Source: Synchiropus splendidus
Taxonomy: Eukaryota; Chordata; Actinopteri; Syngnathiformes; Callionymidae
NCBI RefSeq assembly: GCF_027744825.2
Contig: NC_071338.1
Location: forward strand, 28,147,501 to 28,211,500
DNA length: 64,000 nt
Direction: 5' to 3'
Within the stretch, counting starts at the first letter, position 1, and every line of letters begins with the position of its first letter. Made by a program: the position numbers and the translations under genes. The notes beneath the pieces are model-generated. The model was not told the DNA's origin and did not search any database. It worked only from the letters and a program-made list of their open reading frames with translations. This document shows, piece by piece, positions 1-14,400 of the stretch.

Positions 1-662
1 ACACATTCCCCACACACAAAAGATGAGTGAACTAAAGCTAAGAGTTAATTTTTTCTTTAATGACGAAACCACCTGTGAACACCATATTTTCTATTTCTTC
101 TCTGACGCATTGATCTCTCTTTCAATCTTCTTTATTTGATATATTCTCACGCATGGCTGCATTAAAAATACCAGTTGGATTTGTTTCAGAAGATCTTTGT
201 TTTTCTTTCGCCTGTCATCGAGTCAGCGAGGGTGACATTTCCATCACATATTTCCAAATGCCCTTTCTCGCTGCCTACTCTGACTCAGACACACAAGTTT
301 ATGAGTCTGTGTTTGCTATGATGCATGGAATCGTCAGTGTAATTTCACAATGTAGGTTAGCATCAGATAATCCTGTATAAATGACCACCTGTTGCAAATT
401 CACTCAGAAATCACTTGGGTAATCTACCTGGCTCATTTAGTAATGGCTTACTATTTGGTGAGTACTGTACATTCCACACAATTTTTTGCAGTCATGTACG
501 CAACTGTGCCATGTAAGCGATGAGTTGTTGATTGTTAAGTGAACTGTGTTCATATCAAGTTCAATACGGTGCCCATTTTTAAGATGCTTTTCATCTTTGT
601 GTGTTGGACGAACTTGTTTTGCTTCTTGAAACATTCAAAACGCTCCTTGACAGATGGATCAG
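1..662. other. Upstream intron/flank of cyba; no exon identified
   Basis: No convincing coding exon was found here. The first cyba exon I can place begins at 663, in the third codon position, so at least exons 1 and 2 (N-terminus and first membrane helix) should lie upstream, probably outside the window. A short match to the expected end of exon 2 near 258-281 lacks a GT donor and was not accepted. Confidence 0.5.
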
Positions 663-1789
663 AGCTGCAGGGTTTTTTGTCTGCTTGCTTGAGTACCCTC
701 GCAGCAAAAGGTCAAAAGGCACAAGTGTGGAAAGATCGTGAGTGTGAATCTCAGCCTTTAACTGACAGCTCTCAAAAGTGTTCTGACTCTGGTTTTCTCC
801 TCAGAGGTCAGTACTGCTTCACTGTGTGTGTGAAAGCCTTCGGGCCGCTGACAAGGAACTACTATGTCAGAGCGTTCCTGCATGCTGCGTGAGTTCATAT
901 CACTGTCCATCTTGTTTTGCTCTGCTACATTCCTCCAGCCACATGTATAACAAGACAAATGACCCTCCTTCTACTGCTGTTTTATGTCTAGCATTTGTGT
1001 CCCTGGAGGGTTTATGCTTGCAACGGTCCTCGGGTGTGTCTGTCTGGGCATTGCCAGCCTCATCTACCTTGCAGTAAGTCTCTCCCTCCTTACTATAAAA
1101 CTCTGGTGCATTATGATCTCTTACAGGAAGCCAATGAGGAAATGGTAAGAAGGAAGACATTTATATTGCATTGTTGGCACACAGCAGTTGTGAAATCAGA
1201 CCATCGAAGGGTGAAGCAAGAATGTTTTCACATCCACTTGCACAAATGACCTATTGTTTCCCTGTTTAGATGAGATATCTTTTATTGTGTGTGGTCACGT
1301 TAGATGCACTTCAGATTTAAAAACAACTCGGAAGTTGCACATTTGACCCACTTCTTCGCTACGGACGAGTCAGTGCATCACAATGGATCTATAGTGTATA
1401 GAAGGAATGTGACCGAATCCATGTATCTCCTAACGTTGGTAGATCGTCTACTGGTTCTAATAGTTCCTCAGACACTGTTCTAGAGAACCTTGTTTTTTAG
1501 TTATGTCCTGGCCACCCTGGCTTACTTCAATATATCCACCCAATTTAACTCTTTAAAAATGATGCATATACCGATTAGACTCCTTTCCATTCCCAAGGCT
1601 GCGATCCGAGGAGAGCATTGGGAACCCATTCTCCCTAAGAAGCAAGAAACAAGGAAGCCGATTGAAAGCATCAAGCAGCCCCCGAAGGATCCTCCGCCAA
1701 GACCAGCCATTGCAGATGTGCGGCGGAAACACGTAGACGACCTGGAGGCAGCGGCCTATGACAACCCCATGACGGTCACCGATGAGTGA
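663..1789 (+). CDS. cyba: cyba (p22phox, cytochrome b-245 light chain), 3' part, 4 exons
   Basis: p22phox is the small membrane subunit that stabilises NOX2-type catalytic subunits and docks the p47phox organiser. Coding exons read here: 663-737, 805-888, 992-1073 and 1598-1789 (stop TGA). Phases close across all three introns. The joined protein has the family core CLLEYPRSKRSKGTS, then KAFGPLTRNYYVRAFLHA, a hydrophobic helix (GGFMLATVLGCVCLGIAS), then IRGEHWEPI. A cytosolic tail follows with the proline-rich segment PPKDPPPRP, the site that binds the p47phox SH3 pair in mammals, and ends NPMTVTDE. The N-terminal exons are missing at the left edge. The identification rests on strong remembered similarity to human CYBA, including matching exon boundaries. 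The join at 663 cannot be checked without the upstream exon. Confidence 0.93.
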
Positions 1790-3363
1790 ACCAGACAGCA
1801 GTGATCACTATCTGATCAGTTACAGAGATCAAAAAAATAGTCAGATGGATTTACTTCAGCGCTCTGGACAGGGTACTTCCATTTATAGTCTAACCTTCTG
1901 TGAAGTGTGAGAAAGTCTAAAATGAAGGATGTGTCAATTTCATAGTCTAATTTCCTTGAGTTTTTTTGTTTTTTAATTGCTGTCTGCATCAACCAAAACG
2001 CTTTAAAGTCTGCACACCTTTTACATTTTGGTTAGTGTGAATGTATTTTAAACTATGTTGCCCTTTATTTAAAATGGTATATTTGAAGTGATTCATATTA
2101 CGTGTTTCCAAACAAGATGGAATCACTGCTAGCTCTTTTTTTCAATCTCTTTTATATGCCTTTGAATTCCTCTGAATTAAAGAGACCTTTAAAGTAATTC
2201 TTGCTGAAGCCTTTTGTGTGATGTCTTTTTTTTGTGAGCGCGTTGAAACTGCTTGGGCAACTTCTCTCTTTTTTTTGTAAAACATCCTGTATTTCAATAC
2301 CTGAGAATTTCCCTGAACCCAGAAGTGTTTTGTAAGCCAGACAAGAGAAAATGACACTGCTGTTATTGTGCCTAATGCTTGACTGATGAGTTCAGTCATT
2401 CCTTGTCTGACCTTTATTACTTATGCAACGCTGTTTTCTCTCTTTTACAGATGGCTTTTATGGAAGCTATTGTCTTAGTTGTCTGAAGAGAAACACTGCA
2501 GGGCTTCCTCATTTTTCTGTGTCTCTGAAACAGCGCTCAACTATTTAAAGCATTGAGAATAACTTTGAAGGCTTGTGTGAGTCTCCCCCCTCCCGGTTGA
2601 ACTGCTAGGATGACTCAATGTTTTGGTCGGATGTGATTTTATTTTATATTGTATTTACTCTCAGGCCTCTCAACATTAGCTGCCAGCTGAAATGTATGTT
2701 GTAACTGTTGACGATTATTGTTACTCGGGGTGAGACAGGTTCAAACAAAAATAATTCAGATTTAAACATCCTTTGTCTGATTTCATTTGCAGTATTACAT
2801 TGGTACAGACAGTATTGTTCCTCACATAGAGACATGTACATGCAATTTTTAGATATCAAAAAGCATGTAATGTCTATTTAGCCAATATGTATTATTAGCT
2901 GGCTAACTGTTTCTCAAAAAGGGAGGTTACAATTGTGTGTTATTAAAGGGGTAGATGAAAATATATTCATATTTTTACATTTTTTTCTTTGCTATATTGA
3001 TCCCAATGGTGGTCTTAAATTGAATTATTCATTTCTCAGTCTGTCACAAAGATACCCAAGATGATCTGGGTGGCCCAGATGGACTAATCACAAAAGCAAT
3101 GGCTGAGCAAACGACTGGTGTTATTATAATGATTACAAATAATAAATAACAAATAACTAGAACCGTAGAAATCGGTAATCGACTATTATTATTTGATACA
3201 ATGCTTCTATTGTCCGGCAGGAGGCAGCGCCGCATTTGAAAACCTTTGAAACCACGTAGAAGAAGACAAGCCTTAATGGCTTCGTGTTTATCTGTCGGAT
3301 AGACCATAGCTCTTCATATTCGTAATAATATCGGAGCCTGTTGCTCTACTTATGTAGTGGGAA
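1790..3363. other. cyba 3' UTR and cyba-tcf25 intergenic spacer
   Basis: AT-rich sequence with no coding exon. The cyba 3' UTR must begin at 1790. I could not choose its end, because no clear canonical AATAAA followed by a GT-rich element stands out in the first kilobase. The last 150 bases before 3364 are richer in GC and CpG and should contain the tcf25 promoter and 5' UTR. Confidence 0.5.
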
Positions 3364-5394
3364 ATGTCTACCCGGGCACTTCGAAGGCTCAAAGGGAAAC
3401 AGCGAGGCCAGGAGGCGCTGGACTTTGAGGCTTTAACTTTAGGTGACGACGCCGAGCAGGCTGAGGTGGACGAAGAGGAGGAGGAGCACCTGGACTCGGC
3501 TACTTTCAGTCCACAGTCAAACTCACAGAACAGAAAGAAGAAGAAGAAGAAAGACCGACAAAACTTCAGTAACATTTATGAATTGGTAAACTGCCATGCT
3601 AATGTCACTGTTGCACGTGTAATAACCGGAGTGGAGAGCGTGCCTGTTTTAGTCTCTCACTGTATATACAAGAATCATTGGTTGAGCTGTCACAATGTTC
3701 ATGACTGAAAGAAGAGCGTCACATACTAGTGTCTCGCTGGTGGGGACATGGTGTGGACCTCTGTCACCCACTGAAGCCTAGAGCAGAGCCAGGAAGTGCG
3801 TGTGTGGCTCGGTTGAGTTCTTTTGGTAGTTTAATTGTTTTCAATAGCTTCATGACATTAGTTGCTTGAAGACAAATAATCTGGAGGCCAGATTTCATTT
3901 TCTCTGTGGTCCTGCATGGCTGCATGATCTCAAAGTCTTTCAGATACAGTAGAAGCACGAAGCTAACAAGACGGTATGATTTTCTTATCAGGCTTTGGTG
4001 AAGTTAATGCATTTGCATTTGCACAATATGCATTATTAATGCATATTTGTGTAATTATGAAAAACGTTCCTTTGTAACTTGGTAGATTTTGTGAAGTCAA
4101 TATTACTTCATCTACTTGTATTTCGTTATCCAGCTGCTGTTGCGACAATACAGCGTCATTGTTGGATAGATACATAGAAACAATAACATGGCATCTGTTC
4201 AACATGAAGACTGTATTGTCATAACAGCTGCTGGATAAACAATGTATGCATTTTGCTGGTTATCTAGTTGACTTGTCTCTGTTATCTGCATGTGATGTGA
4301 TTAAAAAAAAAATCATTTTAAATACTTCACGCCCCCATATCACATTTTCCGTTTTCTTTAATAGATATCAGATGCGGACAAGGATGGGGATAAATTGTCT
4401 CCTGACGAGGGAAAGGAGAAAACAGATGAATGTAAAACAGAAAAGACGGCTGCTGATGCTGGACAGACACAAGAAGAGCATCCTGCTGAAGTAAAGGTTG
4501 GTAAACAGCTCTTGGCCGTTGTATTTTTTTGTTGCCATATAATTACCTGTATATTTTCGCTTTGTTCGACAGTCTTCATCAGGAACTAAAAAGAAAAAGA
4601 AAAAGAAGAAGTCTAAAGCAACACCTGAAGATGGACAGGTAAGATGTTTTTTAGCTGTTAGCAGCTAAAAAATATGTCTGAATTTGTCAACTGAAAATTG
4701 CTGTGGCTTATTGTGGACTAATGTTCGGCACATCTTCCAAGTCTGCAAGCATCTTAACATTCTCTCAATTTGGAAGAGTCTCTAAAATGGCCAAACCCTC
4801 TTGGGAGGATTTGCACACACAGGCAGCTTCTGTCAATCTATCCACTCACTAACATGAATGTTCGTCCTTCCTATCCATCCTAAACCTGTTTGTAATGTAG
4901 ATGTAAATTTCAATTTTTTTTTTTGTCTCCCATTTCTGCTCTGCTGTTCGTATTCTCCAACATGTTCACATTAAAATGATTTTGTCTTGCTCTGTCTCTC
5001 TGTGTGTGAGTCAGGATCTAGCACAGGATGACAACATTGACTTGTTACTGGAGAACTTGGAGCAGACCAATGGTTTGAGTCTTCAGAAAGACGATGGTGG
5101 AGCGGCTGACAGGAGATGTGTTCTTCATGTGGAGCACAGGTGGGAAAGCTAAAATGCTAAAAATTGTACTCCATAGACTCAGTGGTTGTTTTTTGTTTCT
5201 CTTCAGTTTCGAGCACTTGTTGTGTGGTCACTGGTCTTTTATTATTCAAGTCTCACAGCTACCCAGTTCAGTATCGGTGTTCAGTTAGACCCACAGAAGG
5301 AAAATTGGTTGTAATAATGACAATATCGCAAGGCTCATTAACGCGTAGGGAAAAATTTGAAAGTCAATTCAAAAGGAGTCATGTAAATTAACCC

Positions 5395-5425
<31 letters not shown>

Positions 5426-8400
5426 ACACACACACCCTCTTTGCATAAGTGAGAGAAGACTTAGTAAAAAAGTCACACAAGGTTTTATGAGTTCAATGTA
5501 CTTGCAGTAGCAATGTTTTGCAGTTGGAGGTCGCTAAACACATTCAAACTGAACTAAGTCAAGTTTTTTTCCATAATCAATAGGGCATGGCCCTGGACAA
5601 GTTAGTGTCATATTGACTTTCCTCCCATGTACCATTAAGAGTTACCAATGAAACTGTCCTTTCATCTGTAAAAAACATCTCATCATCGTTCACAAACATT
5701 ACCACGACATTGACTTAACAAAGATGCAATGCTATGCTGCCATGACTGAAAACTTATTATGAAAAGTATATATAAGTCAGATATTGAGAAGTGTCTTCCT
5801 GAAAACGTTGGAAGAAACTTTTCATTTGTAAATTCGTCTGTCCTAAAAGCATAACATTTATGCCGGATGATATTTCAGTGTCATCTCAATATTTGGCATC
5901 ATCTAAAATGTTCCTGTGCTCACTTCAGGAATCTCAACCCAGAGACGGAGCTGAAGAGGTATTTTGGTGCCAGAGCCGTCTTGGGAGATCAGAGGTAACT
6001 AATAGGCTAGGAATGTACTGCTCGTCTACAATCTGTCTCCTCATGTACTAACGCATTCTTTCAAATACTGCAGACCGCGACATAGAAACCGTCAGTTTCA
6101 GCGAAGCACCTGGATGACTAGTCCAAAAGACAGTTGGCCCCGCTTCAGTCGGCCAGGTGGGTTATGTCAATGCAAGGGTAAAGTGCTACGTTTAACATAA
6201 TTTGCTGCACACATTCAATTCCATTTAAACCCATGTACATTTTAAATCTGCTCATCAAATGGTCACGGTGTGGTCTGAAGCTTACATACAACACGGTAAA
6301 GCTAGGGGCGCAGCAATCACCTTTTTTGGCCCATACCCAATTTTTAAGTTCTAACAGGCCGATACCGATTTTTGCAGATTGTTCTTTTTTTTCCTACTCA
6401 AACCTACTAAATAACAATAATACTGAGCAACACCCCATTGGAAACATTGCAGCTTTTAAAGCAAATAAATAAACAACGCACGTTGATTTGAGCCCAAGTG
6501 TCTTGTTTTAATGCTTTGTCTGAGTCCATTGGTGCACATGTTGCAAATTGCCATTTGGTGCTCATTTTTCTTGATGGAGAAGTATGGCCAAACAACTGCC
6601 ATCGTGACTGGCTGGCTCTGATGTCTGCAGTTGCTGGTCTACTTTGCACGCAGTGCTGCAGCTTCACAACAAGTTGTGTGAGGAACACCTGCTTTGTTTT
6701 GTCCTTTCTAGCTTGCGATGTTAAATTCAATAAATCATCATGTATAAATATAGATATCAAAGTATTTTAATAAATAATTTATTTATTGATTGGTGCATTA
6801 GATCAGCCAATCATGACAATGTCATAAATGCCAATATAAGCCCTGATAAATCGGCCGGCCTAAACAACAGTATGTTTTATGTTACTGTTATGTCCTGTTT
6901 AGTAAAATCAGAAAAAGCCTGTGACCAACTGAAAAGGACTTCATGACCCTTTTTCGGTCCCGTCCCACAAGATGAGAACCACTGTTATAAATATCTAAGT
7001 GCTTTCAGTTGATTTTTTTTCTGTCCTGTTTTTGATATTTATCCTGACTTTAACATCTCAATAGGAATCTCCATGACACTACTTCAGACGAAAGACGGCA
7101 TCCAGTACTTCAGCTTCGAGCACAGTCGGGAATACCAGCAAGTGCAGTTCAAGTTCCTCGACGCTGTGGATTCCATGGATCCCAACAACATTGTGGTAAT
7201 CATCTTGCTCATCATTAAATACATCAGGGCGCGAGAGGAACATGCATGAAAAATTCTTTGCATTATGTTTTCCACACACCTTTACATGGGCACTGGGGCT
7301 GAGAATGAGCTTGTGATTATGGGGAGGGTAGAAATATATCAATGTAAATATGTATGTCAACAGACAAGCATTAAACGCTGACCACATCTAATTTATCATT
7401 TGAACATTGCCGACAGGTGGGTGATGTGCAGTTAGATTTATATGTGACATAGATGACTATACTGAGGTTCTAATTGTGAGTGGCAAGGAGGGGAAAGATA
7501 TGAGTATATCTGGGGGCAGGTCATGCGGAGAAGTTTGGAAACCAAGTTATGGAGGCTAGGTGGTTTGGTGAGGAGACAGTGGATATGATGGACAAAAAAT
7601 GTGGCATGTGAAGATATATGGATCACAGCAGACAGTGAGGTTTATGGCTGCTGCAAACTACGCCATGAAGAAGACAGGTATGAGTAGGATGGTGGATGGT
7701 GAGTGGTGGAAGAGGGTAACTTGCTGCGGCAACCGATGATGGGAGATACTGGAGGCACTGTACCAGTAGACATGGTTTATTGGTTTATAACTTAAGCATT
7801 TCAAGAGAGTGTGTTGGTCCTATCATGGAAATTATTCCCACAGAATGACATTTTTGCTTCTGTCGTTTATGCTCTGGAGTCACTTACAAAAGCTTGACGA
7901 AGTTATGATGTCATATGTTGTTCTTAAATTGTTTATGGTGCTTATCTTCTTTCTGTGCAGGCCTTGCTGCAGTTAAATCCCTACCACATTGATTCGTTGC
8001 TGCAGCTTTCCGATGTCTGCCGCATCCAGGAGGATCAAGAGATGGCTAGAGACCTCATCGGTATGGATTTTTTAAATAATATAATTGAACAAAATGTAAT
8101 GTCTTTATCTGCTTTTAAGTTGCTATGGAAGCTATGATAGACTCCCAGTATAGCTACTGGCCACTGTGTGGCCTGAATGCTTTAGTTTTATCATGGCTGT
8201 AAGTGGTCGAGTTCGTGGCCAGAGGGATACAGCCGCTTCCTGTGTTGCAACTTCATGTTTTTGTTCTACTCGATTATGGAGACATGAAATAACACAGTCC
8301 CGCTTCAGACATTGTTATGCTTTTAAAGTCAAGTCTGTTTTGTATTATTGGCGAAACGCGCTGTTCACTTAACATGAGTTTGTCTTCTCATTCTTCTCAA

Positions 8401-11400
8401 GGATGGGCCTTGTTGATCCCATGACAAAGTTTCCTCTTTGCTTTTGATCCTTTCAACTTTTTTCACAACCAGTACAAGTGGAAGAACCTGGGCAAAAGAC
8501 TTGATGGAAGGAGGGCATGCGTTTCTGTGACTAGGGAGGATGATCAATCTACATTTATGTTCAATACAAGTCCAATTAATATATCTGTTACAGGGGTGCG
8601 ATTATTTTCTTGAAATTGTTCTGTGCAAAAAAAACCAACAAAAAACAAAACTAGGTATCCAGCCATTATATCTTTAGTAGAGGTCCAACTCATGGCTCTT
8701 TAGGTAGTTGACTAATCTCAGACTATGGCTACTCTATGGTATGTGAGGGGTGTGGTGATCAGACTAGCGCCGTCTGGTCAGTGTTGAGATAATGAGTCAC
8801 AGCCAGCATGTGCGTGAGTGACACTGTGTGTGTCTACCGTGACGGAAAAAACAGCTTGTTGCCAGACCTGGGAGAAAATTGTAATCCGGAACGGATTGCT
8901 CTGATTTCATACATTTGCTTGTATCAATCGGGAAATGATACATGGCTTTTTAGCTCTGCAGTTCCAGTAAAAGTATTGCAGCGATGTGTGCGGCAGAGAA
9001 GTTTTTAAAGCCTGCGGGCGATATGAATTATGCGTCATCTGCAGTGTCAGGTACGTGTCCCTTGATGTGTCTTTAGCAAAACAGTGTTAAGTTTGGGGTC
9101 ACAGTGCTCACACAGCCACAGCGTGTGCAAGGAAAAAACCGTCACGACGAATGGATTTAAGATCCCATTTGCAACTAATTTATCTGTCAATTGCTATGTC
9201 GAATAGTCATTGCAGCCCTAGTTGGCTCATTGTTTTCATTAATAATTGTTTCTGCAGTCAACCATTTACAAAAGAGAATCCTCTTTATTGTGTTCAGTGA
9301 GAATAGCTAGACAAAGCTGCCGCTTTATCATGTGACTCAACTACTTTTGTTGTTGGTTGAAAACATTAAAATTGACTTGTTTATTCTGAAATAGGGCCAC
9401 ACGGCGGCCTAGTGGCCTTGCAACAAGGAGGTGCATGGAGTTTGCATATTCTCCTCGTGTGTGCGTGGGTTTTCTCCGGTTTCCTTCCACACCCCAAAGA
9501 CATGCCCACTACGTTCATTTAACACTCTAAAATTGCCCCTAGTTGCGTGCGTGTGTGTGTGTGCGTGCCCTGTGATGGACTGGCAAACTGTCCCGGGTGT
9601 ATTCCTGCCTCTCACCCGATGACTGCTGGGTTAAGCACCACCACTTCCCGCAACCCTGACCAGGACTAAGCAGTAGTTAACTGATGATGTGTGTATGTAC
9701 TCTGAAATACTTGGGAGTATAATTACTGAAACTGAAGAACTGAGCGAAAGGACCTGCAAGAGCGACATAGCATCAAACTCTGCTGGTGCCATATCGATGA
9801 CATACTAATACAAATCTCATAATGGCTTTCATTAATGAGTTACTCCATAACATGCTATTCCACGCATCCATTTTTACATGTCCAACAGTCCGTCCAGGAC
9901 CCTTTTCTTTGTGCCGCTAAACTAAGTAACAAGCTAGCAAGTGAAATATAAGCTGCCCTTTTACTCTGTTTAAACATTGTTTCATGAATTATTTCTCAAC
10001 TCCGTACTCATTCATTCTGGATAATGTCCATGGAGTTGCCTGAATTTCCTGTTGTATTAATGTAATGGTTACGTGAAGCGCTGTTTTTCAAAGGATTTCA
10101 TATTTCATTTCACAACCCTCACTGTAGTGCTGGCATGCGTGCTTCCAATTTACTGAGTTAAGTAAAGTGTCTGCTGCTGCTGCTGTCAAGTGGCATTAAA
10201 TCATGTGTTTTAATCCAGATACATTACTGAATATCTGGCGTCTTAGCGGTATCTTCATGAAAAATGAGTTTGTGGTATGTGACAAATTGGTCAGAAATTC
10301 TGTCCTGTTATTTACACCAGAAAGGCTGTGTATTTGCTACATCATGCGCTCAAAGTCACCACACCGTGGTGCAGTTTCATTAATTTTGGGGTAATCAAAT
10401 CGTCCACAGCTCACATCAGAGGAGAGTTGGTGGCGGACTGTCAGACCTCGTTTAAGGATGAACCCTGGCTTGAAAGAGTTTGTTCATCCTGCCTGACATA
10501 GGTTGCTTCAATGTTGTGACTTGGCCCCATCTTTCTAAATCTGGGTCAGTTAAAATGTACCCTCTGACTGACCCTAAATCTGAGTGTAATGCAAGCTGAA
10601 CTTCTGCCCCTAACCTTTTTGGAGTTACATTCTCGAGACCCTTTCTACTGTACTAGCTCTAAGACGGTGTGTATGTGTCACCGATTATTAATTTTCTTCA
10701 TCTCTTTTTTGGTTTTCTCAGCAATGTCCTCTTCATTATTAATACATTTTTTTGTCATCTACAAATGGTTCATTTGTTCCGAGCTCTCAGATATCTTTAA
10801 TATAGCAACATTTTGGGTCCCAAAGTGAACCTTGATACATTCAACCCTCTCTTTCTAGATCTCCAACTTGAGGCTGGTCCTAGGCTGGTCCTCCATGACT
10901 TTGAAATCAGGATATCATGGCCTGCTGTGTTGAATGTTTCAGAAGAAGAAAAGTGTGTGTGGTAACAATGGTACTAGTCTTTAATTAGTCAGGTTTGGCT
11001 GTCACCTTCTTTATGGACGGGGGAGCCTGAGCTACCATCTTCCTGTGAGGAACAGTTGATACCACGTCCATAATGTCCTCTTGTCCACTCCACTCCACAC
11101 ACACACAGATCTGAGGGTCCTACATCCCATTTTCTGGTGATCAACCTGTCCAATATTCACGTCTTATGTTTTCAAAATGTCTTTCCAGCCTTCAGTTGAA
11201 TTTCAACCTCATTTGTTGTTCAAATGTTACAGACCAACAACTAAACCCGTTTTTCTGTTTCGTCCAGAAAGGGCCCTGTACAGCTTTGAGTGCGCCTTTC
11301 ACCCCCTCTTCAGTCTGACCTCGGGCACTTGCCGCCTCGATTATCTCCGACCTGAGAACAGGTTGGTTTGTGCTTCCCTCTGTGTGGATCATCATTACAC

Positions 11401-14400
11401 CTTATGTTGAAAGCTGGCGATCACACACACGTTTGAGTCACTCTCTTTTTTCAGTGATTTGTTTTTCCTTTTTCTGCAGGGCATTTTATCTTGCTCTTTA
11501 TAAGCACGCCATGTTTTTGGAGAAGAGAGGATGCCCATGGACAGCTCTGGAGTACTGCAAACTCATCCTGAGGTGAAATACTCAGGCAAAGAGTACTACC
11601 AAAACACATAGTGATTGTTGCCAAGGATATTTCAACCAATTACAGCAAGAACACCAACCCATGAAGCATCCAGTAAACCTGTAGTAGTTTCCTTCTGATG
11701 GAAGTTTAGTTGGTGAAGACAGTATAAATTGGAGACAAAGTTGGTGATTCATTGATTGATGATGGGGCACTCAGCGGGCAGTATTTCTCACTCATTCCTT
11801 TATTATAATTGTATAATGATAATAATCAAAATGTCATCAAGATGAAGCAGATTCACAGGCACATTTCTGTTAAACCCAGAACACAAATATGCATTTTTCA
11901 TATTAATTTCACACTTAAAATCTTGGGAAGGTAATTCTTTTCTTTTATGTTGTAAATGACACTTAAGTGTACTCGTGCTGCATAGATGGACACCACTATT
12001 ACATATCACATAAACAGGGTTTTCTTTTTCACAGTTTGGATCCAGACTCTGATCCTCTTTGCATGCTCCTTCTCATCGATTTCCTGATGCTACGGTCAAG
12101 ACAGTACTGGCCCCTCCTCCAGCTGTACCAGGAGTGGGAGGTACTGTGAAAGTCAAGTCCATATTTCAAATGAAAATGAGAAGTAGGAAGTTTTATTGTA
12201 TTGTTTATTATGTCTCCCAGGCTCCCAAAAATCTATCCCAGTTGCCAAATTTTGCGTTCTCCTCTGCGCTATGCCACTTTCAACTCAGTCAGGATGAAGA
12301 TGTGGAGCCAGCGGAACGTGAGAAACAGAGATGCAAAGCAGACCAGCTGCTGCAGAATGCTCTCATTATGTTTCCTGGAGGTAAGAAGGGAACAGTTAGC
12401 CACTGTTACCACCATGCAATTGGGGAATTCCAGAAACATATCTGCCCTTATAAACAAAAGTAGCAGGTCATTCACCATTTTTTGTCATTTTACTATGATA
12501 GTAAAAATCTTTTTGGTCTTTTCTGGGTTTGTCAGATTTATGTTGGGATGTTCAATCTCAGCAAATCTTGCTATATCTTTTTCTTTGTATCATTTGGTGA
12601 TCAGATATGTGCTAAATAGTCACTTTCTTTCAACTGCTGTTTCCTCTCACAGTTCTGATGCCTTTGCTGGATCAGTGCACAGTGCAGCCAGACTCAACGG
12701 TCACGTCACATGAATTCTTTGGAACGAGGACTCAGATTAGGTAGCTGTGACTTGTTCGTCAGTGTTCAGTCTGTTGGTTGGTTGGACATTGTTGGTCAGT
12801 GTCATCATTTGCCGTGCTTCCCCTAGACAACCTCCCGCCTTGGTGGAGCTGACCTCTTTGTATGTGGGGAGAACTCATAGTCTGTGGAGGGAGGCGGCTG
12901 TGATGCTTTGGATGGAAGAGAATGTGAAAGTGGTGCTGCAACGGTCTGATGCAAAGGATCCTTTTATTGAGGAGTGTCAAAACAAGTAAGTTCTGATTTC
13001 TGAATCACGTCAAAGTTGGTCGCTGCACTTCCTTACTTTTGCCACGTGGAAGATAGTTCTATATATTCTTGACTGTTTCTTACTGTCATGCAGACGAAAG
13101 CAGAGATACCAGAGCGCTCCACGTAGCATCCACCGCCACGTCCTGCTTTCTGAGATCAAAGAAGCCACAGCCAGCCTGCCACTTGTAAGAACACATTCAT
13201 GAACTTGACACAACAGATACCTGCTTTGTGAGTTAGGAGTAAAGGTCAACACGTTAAAGTGTGTTCCAATGCTTGAAGGCACCATGAGGTACAAAGTGTT
13301 TTTTGGCCATATGTCTCCTCCAGGCCTTGTACAGGAGGCCATGGTGTTGCCAGAAATACAGATTTGAATTAAACATAAGTGTAAAGTTGTTTGACCTTTT
13401 AGGATGTGACCACACAGCCAGTGATGGGCTTTGACCCCCTCCCACCTCTGAACTCTGTGACATCATACACTCGACCAGAGAGGTAATGAGTCATGATTTT
13501 TGGTTCATCTTCAATTTACCTTGGAGTTTTATTATTATTTTATTATATTTATTATTATTTTGTTATTTTCGATTTTACAGGCAGAGTGTTGGTTCATCTA
13601 ATGAAAGCACACTGTCACTGTTCTTCCGGTCTTTACTGCCTAACTTCAACCTTCAGGTGAGTACCGGTGTTCCAGTGTTGTGGTAGCTCCAGGTACTGCT
13701 AGGATACTAAAATTAAACTGCTCAATAAAAGCATTTATCTTTCATCGCTTTGGCATTTGCTGCTAGCGGCGGTGATGGAGAGATAAAAAAAAAAAAACTT
13801 TGATGATTAAACGAGTGAACACAATTTTATGAAGGTGGGTAGAACACGAGATTTGTGGTCATTTTGATTTGCATTGCACTCATGGCTTTTACTATGTTAT
13901 TCCTTTGAGAAAAGAACGCTTCAAAGAATGAGGTGTTTTCTTGAAAATGTCCTCGAGCCATGGCGTTTGGTTTTTGGGTATAGAAACGGACGGATGAAAT
14001 AGCTCTCAGCTCTTCCCCCAATTAGTTCTGATGATAACTGAGTCTAAATTGACCTACTTCTTTTAGATCAACTGAAAAATTGATCATCTTCTGCCTTTAT
14101 TCACAGGATTAGTTTTAACTTTGGTATGGAATGATTGGTGTGGTTTAATGACATTTTGGAGAGCTGTTTGATTTGAGATGACAAAAATCCGTTTGTGCAC
14201 TCACTGACTGACTTGACCCTTGAAGAGTGTGGGGACCGCTGAGTTGATGAAGATCTGGGGGGAAAAAAACAGATCCTGAGCTTGATGTTTCCTGTGAACA
14301 CTCATGGTCCCCCCTGCAGCAAAATAGACTCAAAATATCTAAGGAGGCATATGACCAACAGTTAATTCTGTTTTGGATTTCCAAGTGTGTCACTAACAAT

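Noticed and set aside
153..380. Possible cyba exon 2 (contains LAAYS-like and HGIV-like strings)
   Set aside because: The strings are in the wrong spacing, and no GT donor follows the expected Ser codon, so the resemblance is probably chance.
5392..5436. Possible sequence gap or assembly join at the poly-C run
   Set aside because: tcf25 exons on both sides keep frame and order, so no break is needed; only the tract length is uncertain.
7438..7780. Possible coding remnant in tcf25 intron 7
   Set aside because: It includes a phrase (AACTTGCTGCGGCAACC) common to a dispersed fish repeat, but neither boundaries nor class could be supported.
12201..12713. 170-residue plus-strand ORF
   Set aside because: Runs through tcf25 exon 12 in the wrong frame and on through intron 12; the correct frame is fixed by similarity and splice phases.
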